Positions 52,381-61,518 are shown, counted from the first letter of the stretch. The stretch is 64,000 nt of DNA from an uncultured Flavobacteriaceae bacterium (GCA_947495135.1 CANLXN010000001.1:620001-684000); one strand, 5' to 3'. Notes: generated by a model from the letters alone, not told the origin. A program made the numbers and translations.

Positions 52381-54222
52381 ATGAAAAAATCAACCAAGAA
52401 AATAATAATTCTGATTTCCCTCTTATTCTATGCTAATCAAAGCTATAGTCAAGTCAATACGAATAGGCTAATTAATAATTTAGAGAACTATCTTGAAGAT
52501 AAATTAATTCCAGGTGCAATGGTTAGCATCGTTACTTCCGACACCACAATCTTTGCAGGTGGTTTAGGGTATGCAGATATTCAAAAACAAGAAAAAGTTA
52601 CGGAGCAACATTTATTTCGACAAGGCTCAATTTCCAAATCTTTTACCGCAATGGGGCTTTATAAATTGGTAAAAGATTCGCCTTATGATTTATATACCCC
52701 AATAATTGAAATAGATAAGAACATTCCGTTTTCTAATGAATGGAAGAACAAATCCCCAGTTAGAATTGCTCATCTCTTGGAACATACTTCAGGTTTTGAG
52801 GATTTTCACTTTCATACGATCTACAATACAAAGTATCGCTCATTGCCACCGATGATAAATATGGTTCATGACCACTCCAAATCGCTACATGCAAGGTGGC
52901 CGCCAGGAACAAGAAAAGCCTATTCTAATCCAAACTACATTCTCGCCGGTCATTTGATAGAAAAATTATCCAATGTTTCTTTTCATGAATATATTAGTAC
53001 AAACATTCTGAAACCTATCGGGATGCCTTCTGCAGGCTATTATTTTAATAAACCAAAGAATATCTTATTTGCCCAAGGATATCAACGAGAAGGTAGGGAA
53101 CTGAACCCTATCCAGTTTACAGAAATAAATGGAAGTCCTGCAGGAGACTTTTGTGCCAATGCAATTGATATGTCTCAGTACCTTCAACATATGCTCAGGC
53201 GAGATACCATTGTATTTTCAAAAAAAGAATTTGATAGAATTGAAAACCCTAAAACTTCGATGGCCGCAAAGAATGGTTTAGAAGTTGGATATGGATTGGG
53301 CAATTACACTATTTGGAAAAATGGCTATCTATTTCATGGCCATGGGGGGCAGATTGATGGTTTTACTGCGCGATATATATACTCGCGAGATGCTGATATA
53401 GGCGTGGCTGTGGCAATTAATAGAAATGGGGATGCCAATGAAATAGTAGATGTAATTTTAAAGTATCTCTTAGATAATAAATATAGAGACTCCACTGAGA
53501 GGGTTACTTATACAATCCCAGAATCAATAAAAGCAAAATTTTCAGGTTTTTACGAATTCAGAAGCCCAAAAAGTAAACTCACGACGTTTCCAGATGATAT
53601 GCTTGCCGGGTTGACTTTGGATTTTCAAGATGAAAAGGTAATTACAAGAACGCTATTAGGTAAAACTAAAGATACTTTGTACTATGCAGGTAATCACCAA
53701 TTTTACTTGAATGGGGAAGGGGTTCCCTCTGTAGTTTTAATGGTGAGTGATTCCCAAAACCGTGTTTTATGGATTAATGATAATTATACGGTCCGAAAAT
53801 CAAGGTCAATAAGAGTTTTTATGTTTTTTGGGTTGGTAATATCCTTAATTCTATTATCGATATTCACTGTATATAGTTTAATATGGCTCATTAGAAATAG
53901 ATTTAGAAAAAACAAAAAAAGTCCTTTCAATCATCTTGTTCTTTTTGGAGTAGGTATTTTGTTCAGTTTCATTTTTGTTGGGTTTGGAATAACGGTGAGT
54001 GATTTAAAATCCTTATCGGGATTAAACTTTTCCTCTTTGCTAATGTATTTAAGTTCCTATGCTTTTGTACTAATGGCAATATGGGCGACATATAAAGGGT
54101 TTAGGTTACCGAAATTTAATAGTTTTAAGGTTTTTTACATCCTAACTTCCGTGGGTGCATTGGCGCTATCATGGTATTTGTGGAGTGTTGGCTTTATTGG
54201 ATTAAAAATGTGGAATTATTAA
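52381..54222 (+). CDS. Membrane-anchored serine hydrolase (class C beta-lactamase family)
   Basis: The product has 613 residues from the ATG at 52381, set by the signal peptide (KIIILISLLFYANQSYSQ); an upstream in-frame ATG at 52264 is rejected. Catalytic motifs are intact: S-I-S-K at 83-86 (context RQGSISKSFTAMG), Y-S-N at 181-183, and a HGHGG motif near 320. After a middle domain come four hydrophobic segments (from about residue 480), so the catalytic domain is held outside the inner membrane. It hydrolyses an unknown peptide or ester. It is a distant relative of the Ser-less protein at 48593. Confidence 0.88.
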   Translation: MKKSTKKIIILISLLFYANQSYSQVNTNRLINNLENYLEDKLIPGAMVSIVTSDTTIFAGGLGYADIQKQEKVTEQHLFRQGSISKSFTAMGLYKLVKDSPYDLYTPIIEIDKNIPFSNEWKNKSPVRIAHLLEHTSGFEDFHFHTIYNTKYRSLPPMINMVHDHSKSLHARWPPGTRKAYSNPNYILAGHLIEKLSNVSFHEYISTNILKPIGMPSAGYYFNKPKNILFAQGYQREGRELNPIQFTEINGSPAGDFCANAIDMSQYLQHMLRRDTIVFSKKEFDRIENPKTSMAAKNGLEVGYGLGNYTIWKNGYLFHGHGGQIDGFTARYIYSRDADIGVAVAINRNGDANEIVDVILKYLLDNKYRDSTERVTYTIPESIKAKFSGFYEFRSPKSKLTTFPDDMLAGLTLDFQDEKVITRTLLGKTKDTLYYAGNHQFYLNGEGVPSVVLMVSDSQNRVLWINDNYTVRKSRSIRVFMFFGLVISLILLSIFTVYSLIWLIRNRFRKNKKSPFNHLVLFGVGILFSFIFVGFGITVSDLKSLSGLNFSSLLMYLSSYAFVLMAIWATYKGFRLPKFNSFKVFYILTSVGALALSWYLWSVGFIGLKMWNY

Positions 54223-54320
54223 AAATAGGATGTTTAATGACTAATCGAATAAAAATATAAGCTACTAGCGACTAAATAACTGAAACATATATATAATTAC
54301 ACCTGTAGTTAATTAAAAAA

Positions 54321-54677
54321 AGACCCGAATTAACAAAAGAGATTTCTATAAAGGATTTTAATGAGTTCTATTGGCTCAAGAAAAAATTTATTATTTTTTG
54401 CCGGTCAAAAGGCTTGCGTATTACTGGCGGAAAAATTGAAATAGCCAGTAGAATCACGTATTACCTGAAAACCGGAAAAGAGCAAAAAGAAAAGAAAAAG
54501 TTGAACCCTATGTCCAATTTTGATTGAAACACGGAAAAATTGACAAAACAAACCTTCATTACCGGCAATTATAAAAACTCCGAAAATGTAAGATGCTTTT
54601 TCAAAGCTCATACTGGATCCAAATTTAAATTCAATGTGGAATTGATGAATTGGATGAAGACTGCAATAACTATATGA
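54321..54677 (+). pseudogene. SAP-domain / DUF6434-like pseudogene
   Basis: Plus-strand translation from 54321 reads RPELTKEISIKDFNEFYWLK, then a SAP-like helix pair (FCRSKGLRITGGKIEIASRI), a Lys-rich linker, and after an in-frame TGA at 54525 (probably once a Trp codon, NFD-W-NTEKL) continues TFITGNYKNSENVRCFFKAHTG and FKFNVELMNWMK to a TGA at 54675. This order is that of the SAP plus DUF6434 proteins common in Bacteroidota, as I recall the family. There is no ATG, GTG or TTG between the upstream stop at 54306 and the first conserved residue. Start loss plus a nonsense codon indicate a dead gene. Confidence 0.65.
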
Positions 54678-54775
54678 AAATAGGAGATTAAGAGAAAGGG
54701 GAAAGAGAAGTGATATTTAACAACTTTTTGATTTTTAGTTAAATAAAACTGGATGAGACCAAATAAGACACTTAT

Positions 54776-56188
54776 TTACTTTCCGATACAGAAATTAGCG
54801 AAAATATTACCGAGTAAATCATCGTTGGTAATTTCCCCAGTGATTTCACCAAAATAGTACAGCGCTTGTCTAATATCAATTGCCAATAGATCGCCACTCA
54901 AACCAGAATCAATTCCTTCTTGTACTTTTGAGATCTCTTCGAGGGCTTTTAATAGAGAATCGTAATGACGGGTGTTGGTCACAATTGTCTCGTTATTCCG
55001 TAAAGCTCCCGTATTCACAAAGTCGAGTAGGGTAGTCTTCAAATCTTCGACGCCTTCACCAGTTTTAGCAGAAATAGCAATTATGGAAGAAGTAACAGAC
55101 GCTAAAATAGAAAATTTAGCATCTAAGATGGTACGTTCTTCCTTCGATAATTGATCTATTTTGTTGGTAATTACCACCAAAGACTTTTGGGGATATCGAT
55201 TTTTAATTTTTTGTATTTTTAATTGAAGATTGTCTACTTCTTTAGTTGCTAACTCACTGCCATCTACCAAATAAATCACTACTTGACTATCTTTGATTTT
55301 TTCGAATGTCTTTTTAATTCCAAGGCCTTCGATAGTATCTGTTGTTTCTCTAATTCCAGCCGTATCGATAAATCGAAAACCGATTCCGCCAATACTTATT
55401 TCGTCTTCAATGGTATCTCTAGTGGTGCCGGCAATGTCACTTACAATGGCTCTTTCTTCATTTAAAAGAGCATTTAATAAGGTAGATTTACCTACGTTTG
55501 GTTCTCCTACAATAGCTACAGGAATACCATTTTTGAGTACGTTACCCGTAGCGAAAGAGTCGATTAGTCTTTTTAAAACCTGAGTGATTTTTGAAATTAA
55601 CTTCTGAAATTCCTCCCTATTAGCAAATTCGACATCTTCTTCTGCAAAGTCTAGTTCTAATTCGATAAGCGAAGCAAAATTTAAGAGTTCTTCACGCAGT
55701 AGTTTTATTTCTGAAGAGAATCCGCCGCGCATTTGTTGCATAGCCAATTGGTGGCTGGCAGCACTGTCACTGGCTATAAGATCGGCTACGGCCTCTGCCT
55801 GACTCAGATCCATTTTTCCATTTAAAAACGATCTCAAAGTAAACTCACCAGCTTGCGCCGTTCGGCAACCTTTTCGCAAACATAGTTGTATAATTTCTTG
55901 TTGGATATAATTACTTCCATGACAGGAAAACTCCACCACATCTTCTCCTGTATAACTATGAGGATTCTTGAAAATAGTAGCCAAGACTTCATCAATAACA
56001 CGTTCTCCATCCTTTAAATGACCTAGATGAACGGTATGTGTCTTTTGGTCATTTAAAACCTTACCAGAAATAGATGTGAAAATTTCCGAAGAAATTGAAA
56101 TAGCCTCCTTGCCAGAAAGCCTAATCACTGCAATTGCTCCCGCTCCTGCAGGAGTTGCTAATGCTACAATAGTATCGTTGTTAATCAT
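54776..56188 (-). CDS. mnmE: tRNA modification GTPase MnmE
   Basis: The product has 470 residues. The N-terminal tetrahydrofolate-binding domain (DTIVALATPAGAGAIAVIRLSG) is followed by a helical domain with an inserted G domain: G1 GEPNVGKSTLLNALL near residue 225, G2/G3 GTTRDT and DTAGIRETTD, G4 NKID. The chain ends in CIGK, the family's C-terminal Cys motif. With MnmG it modifies the wobble uridine of certain tRNAs. The ATG at 56188 is chosen; the in-frame TTG at 56197 falls inside the probable -7 box. Confidence 0.97.
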   Translation of the reverse strand: MINNDTIVALATPAGAGAIAVIRLSGKEAISISSEIFTSISGKVLNDQKTHTVHLGHLKDGERVIDEVLATIFKNPHSYTGEDVVEFSCHGSNYIQQEIIQLCLRKGCRTAQAGEFTLRSFLNGKMDLSQAEAVADLIASDSAASHQLAMQQMRGGFSSEIKLLREELLNFASLIELELDFAEEDVEFANREEFQKLISKITQVLKRLIDSFATGNVLKNGIPVAIVGEPNVGKSTLLNALLNEERAIVSDIAGTTRDTIEDEISIGGIGFRFIDTAGIRETTDTIEGLGIKKTFEKIKDSQVVIYLVDGSELATKEVDNLQLKIQKIKNRYPQKSLVVITNKIDQLSKEERTILDAKFSILASVTSSIIAISAKTGEGVEDLKTTLLDFVNTGALRNNETIVTNTRHYDSLLKALEEISKVQEGIDSGLSGDLLAIDIRQALYYFGEITGEITNDDLLGNIFANFCIGK

Positions 56189-56194
56189 CGTATG

Positions 56195-56202
56195 CAAAAA
56201 TA
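56195..56202 (-). promoter_or_regulatory. Putative -7 box of mnmE
   Basis: On the minus strand TATTTTTG fits TAnnTTTG exactly and ends 6 nt before the mnmE ATG, so the leader would be nearly absent. Confidence 0.4.
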
Positions 56203-56358
56203 CAAATTGTATTTGCCTTTTCTAATGGATCGATAAACGATTAATGAACTTGGTATTTTCTAAGCAATTAAAGAAATGAAATCATCTTCAACATTTAAAA
56301 ATGAAAAATAGTAGGGTAAGAAAAATGAGGGGACGGGTTTCGGGCGAAAAGTCTCTTT

Positions 56359-56649
56359 TTATTGTGCTTCTTTTAAAGTCATGTCAAAATCATCTTCATC
56401 GTCAACGGTCATTTCACTAATGTTTAGCAGTGGTATGATCGCTGCCTCTCCAACTTCAGTTATTAATCCCAGGGCAACTGGAACATCTGGATCGTTTAAG
56501 GATAAACCAACAGTTTCTACAACGCCTTCATAGGTATTGCAGTGTCCAGTCCATCCAGGTTTCATTACAATATGAACTTCCATATTGAGCAGATCTTTAG
56601 TGTCGTTTTTTCGCATTCGAAAAATGTCGTTGGCAGCATACGTCTTCAT
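56359..56649 (-). CDS. Small acidic protein, function unknown
   Basis: The product has 96 residues from the ATG at 56649; a TTG at 56679 could add ten charged residues. It has no signal peptide or membrane segment. Strand-like segments (MEVHIVMKPGWTG, YEGVVETVGLSL, VALGLITEVGEAAIIPLLNI) precede an acidic tail (VDDEDDFDM), suggesting a small cytoplasmic beta-rich fold. It is on the same strand as mnmE, 170 bp from it. I do not recognise the family. Confidence 0.6.
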   Translation of the reverse strand: MKTYAANDIFRMRKNDTKDLLNMEVHIVMKPGWTGHCNTYEGVVETVGLSLNDPDVPVALGLITEVGEAAIIPLLNISEMTVDDEDDFDMTLKEAQ

Positions 56650-56679
56650 ATCATCTTTTTTTTCAAAATCCCTCTCCAA

Positions 56680-56910
56680 CCCTTGCGAATAACAGTGTGT
56701 TATAAATTAAAGAGGGACCTAACTTGCATAACTAAATGTACAAAGTTTATATTCCTTGTGGCTGCGGGATTCCCGTAGATATTTGACGGATTTGTTTTTC
56801 AGCTAAAAAAATAAAGGAAATATGAATAGAATAGTTTATAACTAGCTGTAAAACAATTCTCTATAATTTTGAAAACTCAATTTTTGGTTTCGTGGGTTAT
56901 CAAAAGGGTG
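56680..56910. other. Intergenic stretch with a short palindrome
   Basis: No ORF is credible. CGGGA-T-TCCCG at 56765-56775 is a perfect inverted repeat with a 1-nt centre. A minus-strand TACATTTA (56733-56740), one mismatch from TAnnTTTG, may serve the small gene at 56649. Nothing else is seen. Confidence 0.3.
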
Positions 56911-57645
56911 TTAACTTTCCTGATTTTTAAGTTCTAATTTAATTGCATTTAGAACATCCCTTTTGTCCTTTCGTTCAAGTGGAAGCATTTGGTCAAATTC
57001 CGTAAGAAGATCGTTTAAGAAAGTAGTAGATTCTTCTTGCCTATCCGTTAAATTTAGGAATTGGGCGTAGGCCAAGCGATGGACGTAATTAGTGAAACGT
57101 GCATCCATTTCTTTAAAGGTGATTTCTGCCTTATCTGTTTCTCCCAAATGATAAAGTGACCAAGCGTAGCCTACTTTCTCTTCACTCTTGTGAAACTCTT
57201 TATTTGCGATCAATTGTTCCGCATACTTTACACAATCTGCGTACTCTTTGTTTAGGTAATGAGCGTAAGAAATAGATTTGAGAACATCGGGAGCATCACT
57301 TTCAGTTCCATTTAAACAAGATTCGTATAGAAGTATAGCCTTGTCGTACATACCTATTTCTGCATATTTATCGGCTAAGTTCGTTTTATTTAAGTCGCTG
57401 TCTGTTAAGGACCGTTTTTGTTCTAATTTTTCAATCTCATAATTTTTGTTTACAATTCCTTTTACTCCCTCCGTAATAGAAACAACCTTCTCTTTACTAT
57501 AAAAATGATCATAGAGATAAAGTCCCACTCCAATTAGTGGAAGAAAAATGATGAGCCAAAACCACTTTTGATCCGCATTAGATTTATAGGCGTGATATAT
57601 ACAAAAGCCTTGAATTATAAGCACAATAGGGTAGTATTGAAACAT
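56911..57645 (-). CDS. Membrane protein with N-terminal PLDc_N-like hairpin and TPRs
   Basis: The product has 244 residues. Two short hydrophobic segments (residues 5-20 and 27-45; FWLIIFLPLIGVGLYLYDHFY) resemble the PLDc_N motif. The rest is made of TPR-like helices (NLADKYAEIGMYDKAILLYESCL, LKSISYAHYLNKEYADCVKYAEQLI, GYAWSLYHLGETDKAEITFKEM). It should sit in the inner membrane with the repeats in the cytoplasm. Function is unknown. It is monocistronic as far as can be seen. Confidence 0.8.
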   Translation of the reverse strand: MFQYYPIVLIIQGFCIYHAYKSNADQKWFWLIIFLPLIGVGLYLYDHFYSKEKVVSITEGVKGIVNKNYEIEKLEQKRSLTDSDLNKTNLADKYAEIGMYDKAILLYESCLNGTESDAPDVLKSISYAHYLNKEYADCVKYAEQLIANKEFHKSEEKVGYAWSLYHLGETDKAEITFKEMDARFTNYVHRLAYAQFLNLTDRQEESTTFLNDLLTEFDQMLPLERKDKRDVLNAIKLELKNQES

Positions 57646-57953
57646 TGGATTTGATTTATGGAACCGAATTTAGGCTAAATGCTAAGATGATCTGCACACC
57701 AAGGGGTAAAATTATATACAATTCTTTCAATTGGCCTTTCTTCATTAGGATTAGAAACGGTTCATTCAGTAATTTTTTTAAATAAATAAAGATTCATAAG
57801 TGAATTTAAACACCTATAAATATTTACGAATCAATTAGTTACAGCTTGCTTGTCAGGGTATCGTTGTCACCTGGCTTTTCCGGAAAAGAGATTTGACGTT
57901 TAACTATCATTTATTTCCGTACCTTTAATTAACCTCTAATAGTTTTTAATTTC
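57646..57953. other. Divergent intergenic region (308 bp)
   Basis: The region separates the TPR gene (minus) from the transporter gene (plus). It is AT-rich and has no ORF. Its right half contains the palindrome and promoter-like boxes listed next. A small inverted repeat CAATT-CTTTC-AATTG lies near 57720. Nothing else was recognised. Confidence 0.4.
57875..57927 (+). promoter_or_regulatory. Operator-like palindrome and promoter of the transporter gene
   Basis: CTTTTCCGGAAAAG (57875-57888) is a perfect 14-nt palindrome. It is followed by TTTG at 57892 and TACCTTTA at 57920-57927, one mismatch from TAnnTTTG; the spacing of 24 nt is somewhat long. A regulator binding the palindrome would sit just upstream of the polymerase. 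Use as an operator is inferred. Confidence 0.4.
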
Positions 57954-58814
57954 GTGGACAATCTATCAACTGCAATTCTAGCTGGATCCTTAATTATCAT
58001 TATGTTGGGAATGGGACTAACGCTTGTGCCTGCTGATTTTAAAAGAATTTTCACCTATCCTCGTGCTATTTTTATTGGATTATTTAATCAGCTTATTCTT
58101 CTTCCGCTTATTGGATTTGGACTGACGCTTGTTTTAAATTTGCCCGTTGAAATTGCTATCGGGATTATGATTTTATCCGCTTGCCCAGGAGGCCCAACCT
58201 CTAACTTAATTTCGTATTTGGCAAAGGCCGATCTCGCACTTTCAGTATCCTTAACGGCCATTAGTAGTCTAATTACCATCCTTACCATACCTTTTTGGGT
58301 AAACTTTGCATTATCCTATTTCGCTGATGGAGCTTCTGTTATACAGCTCAATGTACCTCAGACTATTATTCAGATATTAGCGATTGTTGTGATTCCTGTA
58401 TTTTTAGGAATGATGATCCGTCGGTTTAAACCTGTTTTCGCCAGTAAAATGGCCAGACCAGTGAGAATTGCTTCTGGGCTAGTGCTAGCTCTTATAATTA
58501 TTGGTTTAGTGATAAAAGAGCATGAGAACTTTGTAAATTACTTTCAAAAGGCGGGGGTGGCTACTTTTCTGCTCAATGTTCTCACTATGCTCGTAGGTTA
58601 TTACTCGGCCAAAATATTTAAAATTAATAAAGCTCAGGCTACGTCTATCTCTATTGAGTCTGGCATTCAAAATGGAACTCTTGCTATTACTATTGCGGTA
58701 GTCCTATTAAATAATACTGCTTTTGCGATTGCTCCTGCGGTCTACAGTCTTCTAATGTTCTTTACAGGAGGCTTCCTTATACTGAAAGCAAATAGTGGAA
58801 TATTCCGTAAATAG
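57954..58814 (+). CDS. Bile acid:sodium symporter (BASS) family transporter
   Basis: The product has 286 residues with nine or ten hydrophobic segments. The conserved ILSACPGGPTSNLISYLAKADLALSVSLTA region (landmark CPGGPTSN, residues about 80-87) and SIESGIQNGTLAI near 240 are hallmarks of the SBF/BASS family. Members carry sodium with organic anions such as bile acids or keto acids; the substrate here is unknown. The start is GTG at 57954. No gene partner is obvious. Confidence 0.92.
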   Translation: MDNLSTAILAGSLIIIMLGMGLTLVPADFKRIFTYPRAIFIGLFNQLILLPLIGFGLTLVLNLPVEIAIGIMILSACPGGPTSNLISYLAKADLALSVSLTAISSLITILTIPFWVNFALSYFADGASVIQLNVPQTIIQILAIVVIPVFLGMMIRRFKPVFASKMARPVRIASGLVLALIIIGLVIKEHENFVNYFQKAGVATFLLNVLTMLVGYYSAKIFKINKAQATSISIESGIQNGTLAITIAVVLLNNTAFAIAPAVYSLLMFFTGGFLILKANSGIFRK

Positions 58815-58926
58815 ATAAGAAATAATTAATATTTACACTTTTAGCGCCGTTTTATATAAATGAAGGCTCACTGGTTGGGAACAATGCTTTGAATGAGATT
58901 TTGGATTTTGTAATTTCGAAATTCGT

Positions 58927-59985
58927 ATGGTAGAGTTTATTCGTTATATAATTTTAATTCAGGCATTGCTATCATTTTTTGTAGCGGGTGGATTGTTCTT
59001 TAGAGATTCTGGATTAAAAAGTGCAACAGTCGCCTTTCTCACGCTTATTTTTGGTTGTCATATGTTACTCTTCCTTTATGGCTCAGGTGGCTTGGTAGAT
59101 CAATACCCTCAGTTTGTAATTCTATTTTATTTTGAAGTTGGATTCCTATTTGGGCCTTTCCTTTACGTTCATCTTGAAACAATTTTTATAGATAAAAAGC
59201 GATTGCGATGGATGGATCTGCTTCATTTATTACCCATAGTTTTATTTTGGGTGTTTTTTGGAGACATTCTCTTTCTTCCAGGACAGGAGCGCGCACAATA
59301 TATTTATGATAATTTCTGGACAGTGACCATGATTTGGAATTACACCTTGGCTGGTCAGCTTTTTGTGTATGCGATAGCGAGTATCTTGTTTGTGCTAAAG
59401 AATAAGAGCAAAGTACCACGTAACAATACATTGTACGCAATTTTACTGGTGTCGGTATACGGCACTTCTTCAATTATAATTGGATACCTAACACACTATG
59501 CTGGAAGTTGGCGCGACTTTTCGATTTATTACCTAGTCAATGGTATTATGGTGTTTTCGGTTGGTTATATCTTATACAAGGACCCTAAATTTTTAAAACA
59601 AATTAGGAAGAAGTATTTCAGTTCAAATTTAGATAAAAAACATATGTCGGCTATCCATAAGAAGATAGAGGTAAGCTTCAAAAAAGAAGAGCTGTTTCTT
59701 CAGAATAATTTAACCGTCAAAACGCTGGGTAGAAACCTCAATGAAAAGCACTATCATATTTCGCAGACCTTTTCAGAATACATCAAAGAAAATTTCAACG
59801 ATTATGTAAACAAACATCGGATAGAATACGCTAAGAATCTGTTGAGAGATCCAGAATATGCACCTTATAAAATTGAGGCCATCGCCTTAGAGTCTGGTTT
59901 TAATAATAAGGTTACTTTCTACAAGGCATTTACCAAGTTCAATGATGATACACCTTCAAAATACAGAAAGGCCTATGCAAGTTAA
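58927..59985 (+). CDS. Membrane-bound AraC-family regulator
   Basis: The product has 352 residues. Seven hydrophobic segments (residues about 5-215) are followed by an AraC-type double helix-turn-helix at about 255-350 (LTVKTLGRNLNEKHYHISQTF and IEAIALESGFNNKVTFYKAFTKF). Such proteins sense something through the membrane part and bind DNA from the membrane. It is 112 bp after the transporter gene and could regulate it or the gene downstream; that is inference. Confidence 0.9.
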   Translation: MVEFIRYIILIQALLSFFVAGGLFFRDSGLKSATVAFLTLIFGCHMLLFLYGSGGLVDQYPQFVILFYFEVGFLFGPFLYVHLETIFIDKKRLRWMDLLHLLPIVLFWVFFGDILFLPGQERAQYIYDNFWTVTMIWNYTLAGQLFVYAIASILFVLKNKSKVPRNNTLYAILLVSVYGTSSIIIGYLTHYAGSWRDFSIYYLVNGIMVFSVGYILYKDPKFLKQIRKKYFSSNLDKKHMSAIHKKIEVSFKKEELFLQNNLTVKTLGRNLNEKHYHISQTFSEYIKENFNDYVNKHRIEYAKNLLRDPEYAPYKIEAIALESGFNNKVTFYKAFTKFNDDTPSKYRKAYAS

Positions 59986-60109
59986 TATTTATAAATGTTA
60001 ACCATATAGAGTGTTAAAACGCAGCAAAAGAAGGTATTATGTTGTATCTTTAATAGAAAGTTTTGTCAGTTTTACACTGAAATTTTATAAATCTTTAAAA
60101 TAATCTGTT

Positions 60110-61393
60110 ATGAAAAAATTAGTTCATCTCACTTTTCGAATAAGTTTCATATCTGTTCTTGGATTACTTTTAAGTATTCCAACGATGAATGCGCAAGAGC
60201 TTGAAAACTATGTGGAGTACAAAGGTAAGGTTGTAGATAATATATCTTCTAACGGTCTCGAGTCTGTAAGTATAAGGGTAGAGGATACGAACATCAATAC
60301 TATTACAAATTCAGACGGGCAGTTTACGCTAAAAGTTCCTGAAAATGCGGCTAACACCGTTGTGTTCTCCCTTCTTGGCTACCAAAGCGCAAACATGTTG
60401 CTTTCGGAGATTAAGGAAGAAACTCCCATCATGCTTACCCAACAAATTACGGAACTCTCTCAGGTAAATGTAACTACGTTTACCAATGCCGAGGCACTCG
60501 TAAGAACCGTATTTAAAAAGAAAGCGGACAATAGTATGAAAGAGAATACTAAGATGACCGCCTTCTACCGAGAAACCATTAAAAGAAGGAATAGGAACGT
60601 ATCTCTAACCGAAGCGGTAGTTAATCTTTATAAAGAGCCCTATTCTTCTTCTAAAAAAGACGTTATAGAACTCCACAAGGCTAGAAAGAGTACAGATTAT
60701 AGAAGATTGGATACAGTGGCAGTCAAACTACAAGGAGGGCCTTTTTCTACCTTATATATCGATGTAATGAAGTATCCAGAATTTATATTTACCCAAACAT
60801 CAATTGGCTACTACGATTACAGTTTCGACACGCCTAGTACTATTAATGGGAAACCAGTGTATGTAATTAACTTCACCCAGAAAGAAAATATTGACGACCC
60901 ATTCTATGAAGGAAAACTATATATAGACTCGGAAGCCTTAGCGCTTACAAGAGCCGACTATAGTCTTAACCTAAAAAATTCAAGAGGAGCGAACGATATC
61001 TTTGTAAAAAAGAAGCCTAGAGATATCGATGTTCGACCGTTAAGAGCAAATTATCATGTAGAATATCGAGAAAAGGACGGTAAATGGTATTACGGATATG
61101 GAAGTGTGGACTTATCGTTTAAAATTAACAAACGCAGAAGACTTTTCAACCAAGTTTATTCCTTGTCTAGTGAAATGGCCGTTACCGACTGGGAATCCAA
61201 TGATAAAGGGCTTATCGCAGCTCCTAAAAACGTCTTAAAGCCTACAGTGGTGCTGAGTGATAAGGTCTCTGGGTTTAAAGACCCAGACTTTTGGGGTCCT
61301 TACAATGTTATTGAACCGGAGAAATCGATAGAGTCTGCCATCGATAAAATTCAGCGTCGAATGAAAAAGAGAAAGGGCGGAAGCGGACAATAG
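60110..61393 (+). CDS. CarboxypepD_reg-like-domain outer-membrane-associated protein
   Basis: The product has 427 residues. A signal peptide (to ...IPTMNAQ) is followed by a CarboxypepD_reg-like domain at about 36-115 (YKGKVVDNISSNGLESVSIRVEDTN as landmarks KGKVVD and TNSDGQFTLKVP, VFSLLGYQS). The remaining 300 residues (MTAFYRETIKRRNRNVSLTEAVV, KPVYVINFTQKE, GKLYIDSEALALTRADYSL) are a domain common in Bacteroidota surface proteins of unknown role. The gene ends in a strong terminator. Confidence 0.82.
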   Translation: MKKLVHLTFRISFISVLGLLLSIPTMNAQELENYVEYKGKVVDNISSNGLESVSIRVEDTNINTITNSDGQFTLKVPENAANTVVFSLLGYQSANMLLSEIKEETPIMLTQQITELSQVNVTTFTNAEALVRTVFKKKADNSMKENTKMTAFYRETIKRRNRNVSLTEAVVNLYKEPYSSSKKDVIELHKARKSTDYRRLDTVAVKLQGGPFSTLYIDVMKYPEFIFTQTSIGYYDYSFDTPSTINGKPVYVINFTQKENIDDPFYEGKLYIDSEALALTRADYSLNLKNSRGANDIFVKKKPRDIDVRPLRANYHVEYREKDGKWYYGYGSVDLSFKINKRRRLFNQVYSLSSEMAVTDWESNDKGLIAAPKNVLKPTVVLSDKVSGFKDPDFWGPYNVIEPEKSIESAIDKIQRRMKKRKGGSGQ

Positions 61394-61444
61394 TCATACT
61401 TATCTAGTATTACAAGACAAAAGGTCGTGTATGTAAAATAGGGA

Positions 61445-61480
61445 GGGAGCCAAGTTTCAATAGAGACTTGGCTCCCTTTT
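61445..61480 (+). terminator. Terminator of the CarboxypepD_reg-like gene
   Basis: An 11-bp perfect stem, GGGAGCCAAGT (61445-61455) with ACTTGGCTCCC (61466-61476), is followed by TTTT on the plus strand. Confidence 0.88.
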
Positions 61481-61485
61481 GTTTT

Positions 61486-61518
61486 AAAAAAAAAGAGCCT
61501 TTTAAAAAAAAAGGCTCT
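61486..61518 (-). terminator. Terminator of the LRR gene
   Basis: AGAGCCTTTT (61494-61503) pairs with AAAAGGCTCT (61509-61518). On the minus strand the stem is followed by a run of eight or more T (plus-strand A-run at 61486-61493). It lies 33 bp past the LRR stop and back to back with the plus-strand terminator. Confidence 0.85.

Noticed and set aside
54405-54611. A 68-codon minus-strand open frame in the gap before mnmE
   Set aside because: It lies opposite the SAP/DUF6434-like pseudogene, whose plus-strand reading is far more protein-like.
56765-56775. CGGGA-T-TCCCG as an attachment or recombination site
   Set aside because: It is short, has no second copy found in the window, and no integrase or tRNA gene is nearby.
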